Assembly: GCA_049613665.1 (NCBI GenBank) | Contig: JBMZCV010000003.1 | Location: 19,830 to 83,829 of the forward strand | Length of the DNA stretch: 64,000 nucleotides | Direction of reading: 5' to 3' | Origin: JBMZCV01 sp049613665 | GTDB lineage: Bacteria > Bacteroidota > Bacteroidia > Chitinophagales > UBA2359 | Position numbers and translations under genes: made by a program | Notes under the pieces: generated by a model | Databases searched by the model: none | The model's input: the letters and a program-made list of their open reading frames with translations, nothing else | What the model was told of the DNA's origin: nothing | Part shown: positions 18,166-26,807 of the stretch, piece after piece | Layout: every line of letters starts with the position of its first letter | Numbering within the stretch: the first letter of the stretch is position 1

Positions 18166-19566
18166 ATGAAAAAAGCTTATTTATTTACAATGTGTTTTAT
18201 ACTATTATGTATTAACAAAAACATTTTTGCCCAAGAAAGTGACCCTTATTGCGTTTCTTATGGCACAAACACAGATGACAACTACATTTCGTTCATTAGA
18301 TTTGGAAATATTAGTAACTATTCTTTTCCTAACAATGGAGATGATAATGGCTATGGCGATTATACCAATGCCAGTACATGGTTAGATCAAAACCGTACTT
18401 ATAGACTGATTGTATTTCCAGAGGAACTTTCTTCAGTACAAAATTATTGGAGCATTTGGATTGATTTTAACCAAGATTACAATTTCAGCTCCGACGAATT
18501 AATATATAACAATGTTACACCACAATATTGGTATGTATCCTCTCAGGTCACTATTCCTGAAAATGCTTTATTGGGCGATACACGAATGCGAATTCAAAAC
18601 AAAGTTGCAGTAAATTCACAGGAAGGCGCTCCAACAGCTTGCGAAACTTTTGTTTATGGCGAAGTGGAAGATTATACTATACATATTGTATCACCAGGTA
18701 ACTCATGTTATACACCTTATAATCTGTCTGTAAGTGGGGTTATTGGAGATGGTGGACATATTCAATTCAATTGGAATGCTGTACCAAATGCTTCACAAAC
18801 AAATGTTAGCTATCAATTGGCTGTCCGTGAGCTTGACTCAAACGTCTTACAAACAACTAACATAAAATACGGTAATAGTTTTTATCGTTATGACACACCT
18901 GCTGCTAACACAATTTATGAATGGCAAGTAAGAGCAATATGCTCGCCTGATGACAATAAAACAGATTGGTCAGCTACACATTATGTTTCTACAGCAACTG
19001 GCGAAACTTGTAGCGTACCTAGCAATTTGGCCGAAGAAAATCTAACGCCAACAGGCGGCTTATTTACTTGGGACGCTGTGCCAGAAGCTTCTTACTATCA
19101 GTTTGCAGGTAAAAGAACAAATGAAAACTGGAATATTACTAATGTAATGGTAAATAATAAACAACTGTCAGACATACTTATGGCTGGCCAAAGCTACAGA
19201 TGGTCGGTAAGAACTTATTGCGAAGGCATTGGTTATACAGCTTGGGCAGCGGTTCGCACTTTCACTTCGCCATCAAATAAAAATATTGGTGAAACACTTT
19301 TACAAAACAATGAGCAAGCATTTCAGTTTTCGGTTAGCCCAAATCCTGCTCAACATATTGTTAATGTTCAAATTGATGATATGAAAAATCCAACAAACTT
19401 GAATTTACAATTATTTGATGTAAGTGGCAAATGTGTTTTGCAACAAAAAATAGCTGAACCTACAAACATTGCTTTATCAGTTTCGGAACTCGCCGAAGGC
19501 ATCTATTTTTTGGCTATACAAAACGAAAATTATAGTACCAATCAAAAATTGATGATTGTTAGATAA
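18166..19566 (+). CDS. Secreted GEVED/Fn3 protein with T9SS sorting domain
   Basis: A 466-aa exported protein. Residues 1-23 are a signal peptide. A GEVED domain fills about 30-175: a calcium-loop-like WIDFNQDYNF at 98-107 and the diagnostic GEVEDYTI at 165-172. Two fibronectin type III-like domains follow (about 185-275 and 281-370, each with W-N/D-A-V-P). The last ~75 residues are a Por-type sorting domain (VSPNPAQHIV, ELAEGIYFLA). The protein should cross the outer membrane by T9SS and be anchored or released. Its ligand is unknown. It is a single-gene unit with a strong terminator downstream. Confidence 0.87.
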   Translation: MKKAYLFTMCFILLCINKNIFAQESDPYCVSYGTNTDDNYISFIRFGNISNYSFPNNGDDNGYGDYTNASTWLDQNRTYRLIVFPEELSSVQNYWSIWIDFNQDYNFSSDELIYNNVTPQYWYVSSQVTIPENALLGDTRMRIQNKVAVNSQEGAPTACETFVYGEVEDYTIHIVSPGNSCYTPYNLSVSGVIGDGGHIQFNWNAVPNASQTNVSYQLAVRELDSNVLQTTNIKYGNSFYRYDTPAANTIYEWQVRAICSPDDNKTDWSATHYVSTATGETCSVPSNLAEENLTPTGGLFTWDAVPEASYYQFAGKRTNENWNITNVMVNNKQLSDILMAGQSYRWSVRTYCEGIGYTAWAAVRTFTSPSNKNIGETLLQNNEQAFQFSVSPNPAQHIVNVQIDDMKNPTNLNLQLFDVSGKCVLQQKIAEPTNIALSVSELAEGIYFLAIQNENYSTNQKLMIVR

Positions 19567-19590
19567 TCTTTTTGTTACTTCATAAAATAG

Positions 19591-19631
19591 AAGGCATACT
19601 TATTTTGAGAGAAAATAAGTATGCCTTTTTT
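19591..19631 (+). terminator. Hairpin terminator
   Basis: A 16-bp perfect stem (AAGGCATACTTATTTT and its complement) with a GAGAG loop followed by a T-run, 24 bp after the stop codon of the GEVED protein gene. Confidence 0.88.
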
Positions 19632-19648
19632 GTGTTTGAAAAAAGTCG

Positions 19649-19656
19649 TATCTTTG
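19649..19656 (+). promoter_or_regulatory. Predicted -7 promoter element (TATCTTTG)
   Basis: It matches TAnnTTTG and lies 28 nt before the helicase start codon. A TTTG about 16 bp further upstream could be the -33 element, but overlaps the terminator's T-run. Confidence 0.55.
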
Positions 19657-19684
19657 CACAAAATAGCAAGCTAAAAAACAAATC

Positions 19685-21037
19685 ATGACAACTTTCAAAG
19701 ATATAAAAATATCAAAACAACTACTTCGAGGCATTGAAGATTTGGGCTTTGAAACGCCAACTCCTATTCAAAAACAGGCCTTTCCAATGGTTCGCTCTGG
19801 CAAAAATGTAGTCGGAATTTCGCAAACAGGTACAGGAAAAACGCTGGCTTATATGTTGCCGCTTTTGCAGGATTTAAAATATTCGGAACAATATACCCCA
19901 CGCATTTTGGTGCTTGTGCCTACTCGTGAATTGGTGCTGCAAGGTGTCGAAAAAATCAAGGCTTTCGCCAAATATACCAATCTTAGAATTTTGGGCGTTT
20001 ATGGTGGTACAAATATCAACACGCAAAAGCAAGCAGTTGTTCAAGGTGTTGATGTGCTTGTCGCTACGCCAGGCCGACTATATGATTTGGCACTAACAAA
20101 AGTATTGAAGCTAAGAGACATCAAAAAGTTGGTCATTGATGAAGTAGATGTGATGTTGGATTTGGGTTTTCGCTTTCAACTCACCAATATTTTTGAGCTA
20201 CTGCCAGAACGCCGCCAAAATCTCATGTTTTCGGCTACTATGACAGACGAAATTTCGGCTTTAATAGACGATTATTTTATCACTCCTAAGCATATTTCGA
20301 TTGCTGTTAGCGGAACGCCACTAGATAACATTGCCCAAAAATGTTATGCTGTTCCAAACTTTTACACTAAAATCAATTTGTTATCACATATTTTAGAAGA
20401 TAAAGAGACTTTTAGCAAGGTTTTGGTTTTCGTTTCGAGCAAAAAAAATGCAGATAAATTATTTGAAAATTTAGAAGAAGAATATGAATCGCAAATGTGC
20501 ATAGTGCATTCCAACAAGTCGCAAAATTACAGGATTCGTTCTATCAAGCAATTTGACGAAGGTACAAAACGCATTCTAATTTCAACTGATGTGATGGCTC
20601 GTGGCTTGGATTTAGACAAGATAACACACGTTATAAATGTCGATACACCGAGTTTTCCAGAAAACTATATGCACCGAATTGGGCGAACAGGCCGTGCCGA
20701 GCAAGAAGGAAATTCGATACTTTTTTATACCGAAAAGGAAGAAAAATCGAAAAAAGCCATAGAACTATTGATGGATTACGAAATTCCAGCATTGGCATTC
20801 CCTGAAGAAGTTGCTTTCAATAGCCAGTTGTTGCCAGAAGAACGCATACGGCCAAAAACAAAAAATCACAATCGTAACGCTAAAAAACACATTGCAGGGC
20901 CGAGTTTTCACGATAAAAAAGCGAAAAACAAAAAAGTCAATTTAGGTGGTTCTTATCGCAGAGAGTTGGCCGAAAAATATAAAAAACCAAAGACAAGAGG
21001 TGCAAAAGTAAGCACTAAAAAGAATAAAAGGCGATAA
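19685..21037 (+). CDS. DEAD-box ATP-dependent RNA helicase
   Basis: A 450-aa RNA helicase that remodels RNA or RNA-protein complexes in the cytoplasm, probably ribosome assembly or mRNA decay. Motifs in order: Q motif with Gln29; motif I SQTGTGKT at 46-53; PTREL at 79-83; TPGR at 128-131; motif II at 152-155, which reads DEVD rather than DEAD; SAT at 183-185; then a second domain with STDVMARGLD and HRIGRTGR. The last ~60 residues are very basic and probably bind RNA. It is followed after 4 nt by a GNAT gene in the same transcript. It could be called RhlE-like, but the exact subfamily cannot be set. Confidence 0.92.
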   Translation: MTTFKDIKISKQLLRGIEDLGFETPTPIQKQAFPMVRSGKNVVGISQTGTGKTLAYMLPLLQDLKYSEQYTPRILVLVPTRELVLQGVEKIKAFAKYTNLRILGVYGGTNINTQKQAVVQGVDVLVATPGRLYDLALTKVLKLRDIKKLVIDEVDVMLDLGFRFQLTNIFELLPERRQNLMFSATMTDEISALIDDYFITPKHISIAVSGTPLDNIAQKCYAVPNFYTKINLLSHILEDKETFSKVLVFVSSKKNADKLFENLEEEYESQMCIVHSNKSQNYRIRSIKQFDEGTKRILISTDVMARGLDLDKITHVINVDTPSFPENYMHRIGRTGRAEQEGNSILFYTEKEEKSKKAIELLMDYEIPALAFPEEVAFNSQLLPEERIRPKTKNHNRNAKKHIAGPSFHDKKAKNKKVNLGGSYRRELAEKYKKPKTRGAKVSTKKNKRR

Positions 21038-21041
21038 TGTT

Positions 21042-21500
21042 ATGAAACAAAAAACAATCATACGTTTTGCTGAACCGAAAGATATAAATGAATTGGTTTT
21101 GCTTTGCGAAGCTCATGCTATTTATGAAAAAGCCACTTACGAAACCAAAGGCAAGGCAGAACTGTTAAAAGAGTATATATTTGCTACCGATTCGTCTGTT
21201 TTTTGCCTTGTTGCAGAAAATAACAACAAATTAATAGGTTATGCTACCTATATGAAGCAGTTTTCTACTTGGGATTGCTGTTTTTATGTATATATGGATT
21301 GCTTGTTTTTGGGTGAAAATTCGAGAAGCAAAGGCATTGGCGAGCAAATCATGAATCGCATTAAAGAAGAAACAGCGAAAATGAATATTGAATGGATACA
21401 ATGGCAAACGCCAGATTTCAATACTAGAGCCATCAAGTTTTACAAAAGAATTGGAGCAAGTGCGAAAACGAAAAAGCGTTTTTTTCTAAAAAGCAAATAA
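21042..21500 (+). CDS. GNAT-family N-acetyltransferase
   Basis: A 152-aa acetyltransferase of the GNAT fold. Residues 1-20 form the first strand-helix (TIIRFAEPKDINELVLLCEA region). The acetyl-CoA binding loop is GENSRSKGIGEQIM near 90-103, and the last part (WIQWQTPDFNTRAIKFYKRIGA) is the usual beta-helix that closes on the cofactor. The substrate is unknown; relatives acetylate small amines or protein N-termini. The start codon lies 4 nt after the helicase stop, so the genes are co-transcribed. Confidence 0.85.
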   Translation: MKQKTIIRFAEPKDINELVLLCEAHAIYEKATYETKGKAELLKEYIFATDSSVFCLVAENNNKLIGYATYMKQFSTWDCCFYVYMDCLFLGENSRSKGIGEQIMNRIKEETAKMNIEWIQWQTPDFNTRAIKFYKRIGASAKTKKRFFLKSK

Positions 21501-21539
21501 GTATAGTGTAAGCTAGAATTATTAAAATTTAAAAAATGT

Positions 21540-21623
21540 GAGAAATGATATATTTCTAAAAATACGATAGTTCATCATTTTTTAGGTTTGACAGTTTTGG
21601 CTAAAAAATATGTCATTTCTTTC
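21540..21623. repeat. Inverted-end repeat, family C, copy 1
   Basis: About 84 bp with ends GAGAAATGATATATTTC and AAATATGTCATTTCT; TCTAAAAATACGATAGT is shared with the copy at 56229-56311. It lies downstream of the GNAT gene and has no coding capacity. Confidence 0.65.
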
Positions 21624-21731
21624 AGTTTAGCACGAGTTAAAAACTCATGCTGGTAATTCCCTTTGTAAATATATCATTTCCATAAAAATTGAATATAAAC
21701 TTAAATTGCTTTTCTGAATAGTTATAAGTAA

Positions 21732-21913
21732 CAATAATTCGGACATTTTTTATAACAATTTTCAGTTGAATAAAAAAAATGCCTTTTGACAAGGGAAACA
21801 TACTATTTTTCAGTTCAAAAGGCTGTAAAACTTGCAAATAGTGGACACCTTAGCCTAAAAAAATAGTATGTTTAAGCCTTTGCTAAAAAAATATATAAAT
21901 GCCCGAACTATTG
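21732..21913. mobile_element. Miniature inverted-repeat element, family B, copy 2
   Basis: A 182-bp element with ends CAATAATTCGGACATTT and the complement of CAATAGTTCGGGCATTT. The inside is the same AAACATACTATTTTTCAGTT...AGCCTAAAAAAATAGTATGTTT core found in family A elements, although the ends differ. I see no clear target duplication. An open reading frame running through it on the minus strand is an accident of the repeat. It ends 13 nt before the start codon at 21926. Confidence 0.7.
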
Positions 21914-21925
21914 AAATAAGCTAAA

Positions 21926-22474
21926 ATGATGAACGAAAAAGATTTAAATAAACTGCGATTTCCGATAGGCGAGTTTGAAAAACCTGCTATTATTTCTGCT
22001 GAACAAATTAAAATTTGGATAAGCGACATTGAGCAATTTCCAAAAAAACTATGTAAGCTAATTGAAAATTTGCCAAATGAAGCGTTAAATTGGAAATATC
22101 GCCCAGATGGTTGGACGATAAAACAAGTTGTGCATCATTGTGCCGATAGTCATATCAATAGTTTTTGCCGTTTCAAACTTAGCTTAACAGAAGACACACC
22201 AATAATTAAACCTTATTTTGAAGGCAAATGGGCAGAATTGCCAGATGTTATTGAAGCAGATATAAACGATTCGCTTCAAATAATAAAAGGTTTGCATTCC
22301 AGATGGACAATTTTGTTGAAAGCCTTGCAAGAAAACGATTTTGAAAAAACCTTTATTCATCCAGAACATGGCAAGCATTTTTCTATTGCCGAAAATATAG
22401 GTGTTTATGCCTGGCATAGCAATCACCATTTGACACATGTAAAACAAGCCATTCAATTTCGTGGAGAATTTTAA
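21926..22474 (+). CDS. DinB/YfiT-like putative metal-dependent protein
   Basis: A 182-aa four-helix-bundle protein of the DinB superfamily, closest to YfiT (putative metal-dependent hydrolase; some relatives are thiol transferases). The metal-binding histidines are probably in V-V-H-H-C-A-D-S-H (His70/71 and His75) and Y-A-W-H-S-N-H-H-L-T-H (His164, 167, 168, 171). The N-terminal F-P-I-G-E-F and the W-T-I-K-Q-V-V-H-H-C segment are typical of the subfamily. Two ATG codons occur in tandem at 21926 and 21929. The family-B element ends just upstream and may contain its promoter. The VOC gene follows at once. Confidence 0.85.
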   Translation: MMNEKDLNKLRFPIGEFEKPAIISAEQIKIWISDIEQFPKKLCKLIENLPNEALNWKYRPDGWTIKQVVHHCADSHINSFCRFKLSLTEDTPIIKPYFEGKWAELPDVIEADINDSLQIIKGLHSRWTILLKALQENDFEKTFIHPEHGKHFSIAENIGVYAWHSNHHLTHVKQAIQFRGEF

Positions 22475-22507
22475 TTTTTGCTTTTCATTCAATCTAAAAA
22501 CAAGAAA

Positions 22508-23176
22508 ATGAACATCAAATCACTCACTTTATATAGTCCAAATTTAGCTGCTCAAACACATTTTTATTCAAAGGTTTTGGGCTTGCCAATTTTGCATCAA
22601 TCAGAGCAAAAAGTAAGTTTTGAAGTTGGAAAATCTTTGCTCATTTTTGAAAAAAGAAGTGAAACAAAACCCTACCATTTTGCTATAAATATTCCATCAA
22701 ATAAAACGAAAGAAGCTTTAAGTTGGCTAAAAAAGCGAGTTGCAGTTTTAAAAAATGACAATTTAGAGATTCAAGATTTTGATTTTTGGAACGCAGAAGC
22801 CATGTATTTTTATGATGCAGATAATAATATTGCGGAACTTATCGCTCGCAAAAACTTGGAAAACAATAGCGAAGAACCTTTCGATGAAACACAATGGCTA
22901 GAAATTTCGGAAATAGGTTTGGGCGTAGATGATATTGAAAAAGTGTTTGATTTTTTGCATAACAATTGTCAATTAGCTGTTCATAGCGGTAGTTTCAGTC
23001 GTTTTTGTGCGATAGGAAGCGAAAATGGCTTGTTTATTTGCATTAATAGAGCAGAAAAGAAAATTTGGTTTCCGACAAATGATGCGATTTTTGTCGCAGA
23101 TTTCAAAGTAAGCATTCACCATTTAGACAAAAGCTATGATATTTGCTTTGAAAATGGAACGTTGAGTTTTGCGTAG
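22508..23176 (+). CDS. VOC (glyoxalase/dioxygenase fold) protein
   Basis: A 222-aa protein with two vicinal-oxygen-chelate modules. The first runs about 1-115, with the classic start S-L-T-L-Y-S-P-N, F-Y-S-K-V-L-G-L-P and the metal-side D-A-D-N-N-I-A-E-L-I-A. The second, from about 130, is more diverged (EIGLGVDDIEKVFDFL). It may be a glyoxalase-like or resistance protein; the substrate is unknown. An upstream TTG would add ten residues; I chose the ATG at 22508. It lies 33 nt after the DinB-like gene and probably shares its mRNA. Confidence 0.82.
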   Translation: MNIKSLTLYSPNLAAQTHFYSKVLGLPILHQSEQKVSFEVGKSLLIFEKRSETKPYHFAINIPSNKTKEALSWLKKRVAVLKNDNLEIQDFDFWNAEAMYFYDADNNIAELIARKNLENNSEEPFDETQWLEISEIGLGVDDIEKVFDFLHNNCQLAVHSGSFSRFCAIGSENGLFICINRAEKKIWFPTNDAIFVADFKVSIHHLDKSYDICFENGTLSFA

Positions 23177-23277
23177 TTTTTTATTTGATAGGCTACCAAA
23201 AAATAATTAGTTTTTTTTACGAAATATTTGTATTTTCTCTTTCTCAAATATTTCATTTTTAATAAAAAGGCAACAAT

Positions 23278-24537
23278 ATGAAAGAGAATACTCACCATTT
23301 TAGCCTCAAAAAAAGCATTTTTTGGCTGTGCTATTTCTTATTCCTTAGCAATTTTCAACAAATCTCTGCTGAACAAAATTCTGTTATTGGCTTTCAATTT
23401 AAACAAAATGTCAAAAGCGTTCAGATACCTATCGAAATAGCTAATAATCTGATATTGATGCCTATACGCATTGATAATATTATTACTATAAATTTCATTC
23501 TCGATACAGGTTCACGCATTACCATGCTTACCGAGCCACTTTTAACCGACTTTATGAACCTTCAAAATGTGCGCACAACTTATGTGCATGGTTTGGGGCA
23601 AGGCGACCGCATAGCAGCACAAGTTGCAACAGGAATTAGCATGGATTTTGAGGGTGTTGTTGGACACAATATTAGTTTGCTTATTTTGCCAGAGGGTTTG
23701 CTCTCTTTTTCCGAAATTTTTGGCAAAGATGTATATGGCATCATTGGCTACGATATTCTTAAATCTTTTGTTGTTGAAATAAATTACCAAAAAAAGCTTT
23801 TGACATTGCACAAGCCCAATACTTATCAGCCCAAACGCAAGAGTGAAAGTTTGAATATTAGCATAGAAAGTGGTAAGCCATATTTGGAAGCTCAAGTTTT
23901 GGAAGCCAACAACTCAATCACAAAATTGCATTTGTTACTTGACACAGGAGCAACACAAGCCCTTTCTCTTTTTGACCCAAAAACAGGCAATCCGCCCAAA
24001 ACAATTGATACTTATTTGGGCAAAGGTTTGGGTGGTGATATCTATGGCAAAATCGGTCGCTTAAAAGGTTTCGCTTTTGGCAATTTTAAATTTGAAAATA
24101 TAATCGCAACCTATCCAGACACAAGTTCTATTCAATTTGAAATAGATGAAACAAAATGGGAAGGCAATATTGGAGCAGAAATTTTCAAACGTTTTTTAAT
24201 CGCTTTTGATTATCAAAATGACAGAGTTTTTTTGCGAAAAAATAGCGACTTTGACAATAAATTTTTCTACAATATTATTGGTTTACAAATATTAGGAACA
24301 GGAAAAAACTACAAAGAAATCATGGTTAATCATGTACGTTTAGGTTCGCCAGCCGATATGCAAGGTTTGTTAATCTATGATAAAATCCTAAAAATAGGCT
24401 TTACCAATACCTATAATTTGACAATAGGCGAAGTTTATGAAGCCCTAAATCGGCGAGTAGGCAAAAAAGTAAAACTCAAAATAGAACGAAATGGCAAAAA
24501 AATAAGCAAAATCATTCCAATATTGCCAGAAATTTAA
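23278..24537 (+). CDS. Exported retropepsin-like aspartyl protease with PDZ domain
   Basis: A 419-aa protein with an N-terminal hydrophobic signal (about 12-32). Two retropepsin-like halves carry the catalytic motifs DTGS at 76-79 and DTGA at 222-225, with hydrophobic-hydrophobic-Gly elements (GIIGYDI, NIGAEIF). Residues from about 330 to the end form a PDZ domain (LGSPADMQGLLIYDKIL...). It probably acts in the periplasm as a protease of peptides or misfolded proteins. The single-chain arrangement with two DTG motifs suggests an intramolecular dimer. It is not obviously in an operon with the pyruvate dehydrogenase gene that follows. Confidence 0.87.
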   Translation: MKENTHHFSLKKSIFWLCYFLFLSNFQQISAEQNSVIGFQFKQNVKSVQIPIEIANNLILMPIRIDNIITINFILDTGSRITMLTEPLLTDFMNLQNVRTTYVHGLGQGDRIAAQVATGISMDFEGVVGHNISLLILPEGLLSFSEIFGKDVYGIIGYDILKSFVVEINYQKKLLTLHKPNTYQPKRKSESLNISIESGKPYLEAQVLEANNSITKLHLLLDTGATQALSLFDPKTGNPPKTIDTYLGKGLGGDIYGKIGRLKGFAFGNFKFENIIATYPDTSSIQFEIDETKWEGNIGAEIFKRFLIAFDYQNDRVFLRKNSDFDNKFFYNIIGLQILGTGKNYKEIMVNHVRLGSPADMQGLLIYDKILKIGFTNTYNLTIGEVYEALNRRVGKKVKLKIERNGKKISKIIPILPEI

Positions 24538-24598
24538 AAAAAAAGCCGAAAATCTAAAAATCATAAAAAACAAAAACTACTTTTGTGTAAATTTTGCT

Positions 24599-24606
24599 TA
24601 TTTTTG
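24599..24606 (+). promoter_or_regulatory. Predicted -7 promoter element (TATTTTTG)
   Basis: An exact TAnnTTTG match followed by CACC, 42 nt before the pdhA start at 24649. Its presence inside the possible 5' extension of that reading frame supports the downstream start. Confidence 0.6.
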
Positions 24607-24648
24607 CACCCTAATTTTTTATCATCTTCATTTTATAGCAAAAATCTT

Positions 24649-25668
24649 ATGGCTACAAAACCATTAAACGAAACTCCGCAAACTACTTTTTCTAATGATA
24701 CTTATCTCGAATGGTATAAGTTGATGCTTTTGTTGCGTCGATTTGAAGAAAAAGCAGGACAATTATACGGCCAACAAAAAATACGAGGTTTTTGCCACCT
24801 ATATATTGGGCAAGAAGCCATAGCAGCAGGAATCATGTCGGCTATTCGTCCGACCGATGCCATAATTACTGCTTATCGTGACCATGGAATCGCTATCGCA
24901 AAAGGCATTTCGCCAGAAGCTTGCATGGCAGAGCTTTTCGGAAAAGCAACAGGCTGTGCAAAAGGAAAAGGTGGCTCTATGCACTTTTTCTCTAAAGAAC
25001 ACAATTTTTATGGTGGTCACGGTATTGTAGGCGCTCAAATTCCTATGGGAACAGGCATAGCTTTTGCTGATAAATACAACGAAACAGGCCGAGTTTGTTT
25101 GACGATGTTTGGTGATGGTGCTGCTCGTCAAGGAGCTTTGCATGAGGCTTTCAATTTGGCGATGCTTTGGAAATTGCCTGTTGTTTACATTTGCGAAAAC
25201 AACTACTATGCGATGGGTACTTCCGTAGAGCGTTCTTCCAATATAACTGATATTTACAAAATTGGTTTGGCTTATGATATGCCTTCAAAAGCCGTAGATG
25301 GTATGCAGTGCGAAACCGTACACGAGGCTATTGCCGAAGCAGTAGAACGTGCAAGAAGTGGTGGTGGCCCAACATTTTTGGAAATAAGAACATATCGCTA
25401 CAAAGGACACTCTATGTCTGACCCAGCAAAATATAGAACAAAAGAAGAAGTGGCTGATTACAAAGCACATGACCCTATCAATCAAGTAAAAGCAACTTTG
25501 CTAAAAAATGGAGCAATTACAGAAGAGGGTTTAAAAGAAATTCAAAAAGATGTAAAAGCAAAAGTAGCTGCAAGTATTAAATTTGCCGAAGAATCGCCTT
25601 ATCCAAACGATAGCGAATTATTCAAAGATATTTATGTACAACCAGACTATCCTTTTATTACAGATTAA
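24649..25668 (+). CDS. pdhA: Pyruvate dehydrogenase E1 component, alpha subunit
   Basis: A 339-aa thiamine diphosphate enzyme subunit that oxidatively decarboxylates pyruvate and passes the acetyl group to E2. The ThDP-binding motif is GDGAARQG at 155-162, with N-N at 184-185 about 28 residues on; the phosphorylation-loop region YRYKGHSMSDP is also present. An upstream in-frame start would include the promoter motif, so I take the ATG at 24649 (MATKPLN). The E2 gene is 1.8 kb downstream, with a TPR gene and ribH between; the E1 beta gene is not in the window. Confidence 0.93.
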   Translation: MATKPLNETPQTTFSNDTYLEWYKLMLLLRRFEEKAGQLYGQQKIRGFCHLYIGQEAIAAGIMSAIRPTDAIITAYRDHGIAIAKGISPEACMAELFGKATGCAKGKGGSMHFFSKEHNFYGGHGIVGAQIPMGTGIAFADKYNETGRVCLTMFGDGAARQGALHEAFNLAMLWKLPVVYICENNYYAMGTSVERSSNITDIYKIGLAYDMPSKAVDGMQCETVHEAIAEAVERARSGGGPTFLEIRTYRYKGHSMSDPAKYRTKEEVADYKAHDPINQVKATLLKNGAITEEGLKEIQKDVKAKVAASIKFAEESPYPNDSELFKDIYVQPDYPFITD

Positions 25669-25686
25669 AAATAAATGGCAAAAATT

Positions 25687-25762
25687 GGAGCTAACCTTTT
25701 GTTTTTCAATACGTTGGCACAAAACAGCCTTAATTATATTACATAGTGCTGCTTGGCACTCA
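25687..25762 (+). repeat. Two-hairpin element, family H, copy c
   Basis: Contains CTAAC...GTTGG and TAGTGC-TGC-TTGGCACT, reading towards the TPR gene whose start codon is 39 nt downstream. Confidence 0.65.
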
Positions 25763-25800
25763 TCATTTTCAACTAACAACTTTAAAAATAGAAACTAGCA

Positions 25801-26520
25801 ATGGCTAAAAGAAGAACTCCAAAAGACAAAAATGCAAACGCAGATGCAAATACTTTTTTAGATGAAGAAATTGACTTGCAAGAACAGTATGGAAAAGCCG
25901 AAGAATTTATCAATAATAACAAAAATATGGTGCTTGGTGTTTTAGGTGCTGCTTTAATCATTATCTGTGGTTTTTTGGCATTTAATAGCGTTTATATTCC
26001 AGGCCAAGAAGCCGACGCACGCTCTCAAATGTTTGTAGCAGAACAATATTTTGCTAAAGACTCTTTTCAGCTTGCCTTAAATGGAAACGATAACTATCCA
26101 GGTTTCTTAGACATTATTGGCGATTATTCAGGCATGACACAGACTGCTAATTTGGCTCAATATTATGCTGGTGTATGTTACCTAAACTTGGGCGACTACG
26201 AAAGTGCTGCTAACCATTTATCAAACTTTAGTGGCAGCGACGAAATCGTGAGTTCTATGGCAATAGGTGCATTAGGCGATGCTTATAGCGAGCAAGGCAA
26301 CTTAGACAAAGGCATTAGCTATTATAAAAAAGCTGCTAACAATAGTGCAAATGAATATACAAGTGCTATGTTTTTGATGAAAGCTGCTGCTGCTTACGAA
26401 TCGAAAGGTGAAGCAAAAAGTGCAAAAGGCTTGTATGAACAAGTGAAAAAGAACTATCCTGATAGCAACCAAACAAAAGATATAGATAAGTATATCGCTC
26501 GTGCAGAAGCAAATTTATAA
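25801..26520 (+). CDS. Membrane-anchored TPR protein
   Basis: A 239-aa protein. An acidic/charged N-terminus of about 40 residues precedes one transmembrane helix at about 42-62 (MVLGVLGAALIIICGFLAF). The rest (about 75-239) has TPR-type helices (LAQYYAGVCYLNLGDYESAA, GDAYSEQGNLDKGISYYKKA, KAAAAYESKGEAKSAKGLYE). The layout is that of the YfgM type, a periplasmic chaperone-associated protein, and such a gene often precedes ribH in Bacteroidota. The molecular partner is unknown. A long imperfect hairpin follows. Confidence 0.82.
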   Translation: MAKRRTPKDKNANADANTFLDEEIDLQEQYGKAEEFINNNKNMVLGVLGAALIIICGFLAFNSVYIPGQEADARSQMFVAEQYFAKDSFQLALNGNDNYPGFLDIIGDYSGMTQTANLAQYYAGVCYLNLGDYESAANHLSNFSGSDEIVSSMAIGALGDAYSEQGNLDKGISYYKKAANNSANEYTSAMFLMKAAAAYESKGEAKSAKGLYEQVKKNYPDSNQTKDIDKYIARAEANL

Positions 26521-26622
26521 TCATCTAGTTTATAAAATAACAAGTGACGGCTTTGACAAATATAGTCAAAAACATTAAATGCCTTTTTATAGGTAAATTT
26601 CTAATATTTTATTAATATTAGC

Positions 26623-26677
26623 AAAAGTTAGACATTTTATTGAAATGCTTATTTCAGTAGAATGACTAACTTTTTTT
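26623..26677 (+). terminator. Imperfect hairpin terminator
   Basis: A ~24-bp stem (AAAAGTTAGACATTTTATTG with its partner) and a GCTT loop followed by T7, between the TPR gene and ribH. It suggests that ribH has its own promoter. Confidence 0.65.
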
Positions 26678-26807
26678 GTTTATCGCTTTTTTTATTTTAA
26701 CTTGCAAATACCAAGATAATTAGGCTAGTTTTTTTATCATTTAATTAAAAAATGTAGCGGTAGCAAAAAAATCACTTTATACACAGCAATTAATTTAACA
26801 CTATACT

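Noticed and set aside
21637..21837. Minus-strand open frame of 66 codons
   Set aside because: It runs through the family-B element and the family-C repeat, and has no recognisable protein features.
24583..24648. Longer start for pdhA (22 extra residues)
   Set aside because: The extension contains the TATTTTTG promoter motif, so transcription starts inside or after it.
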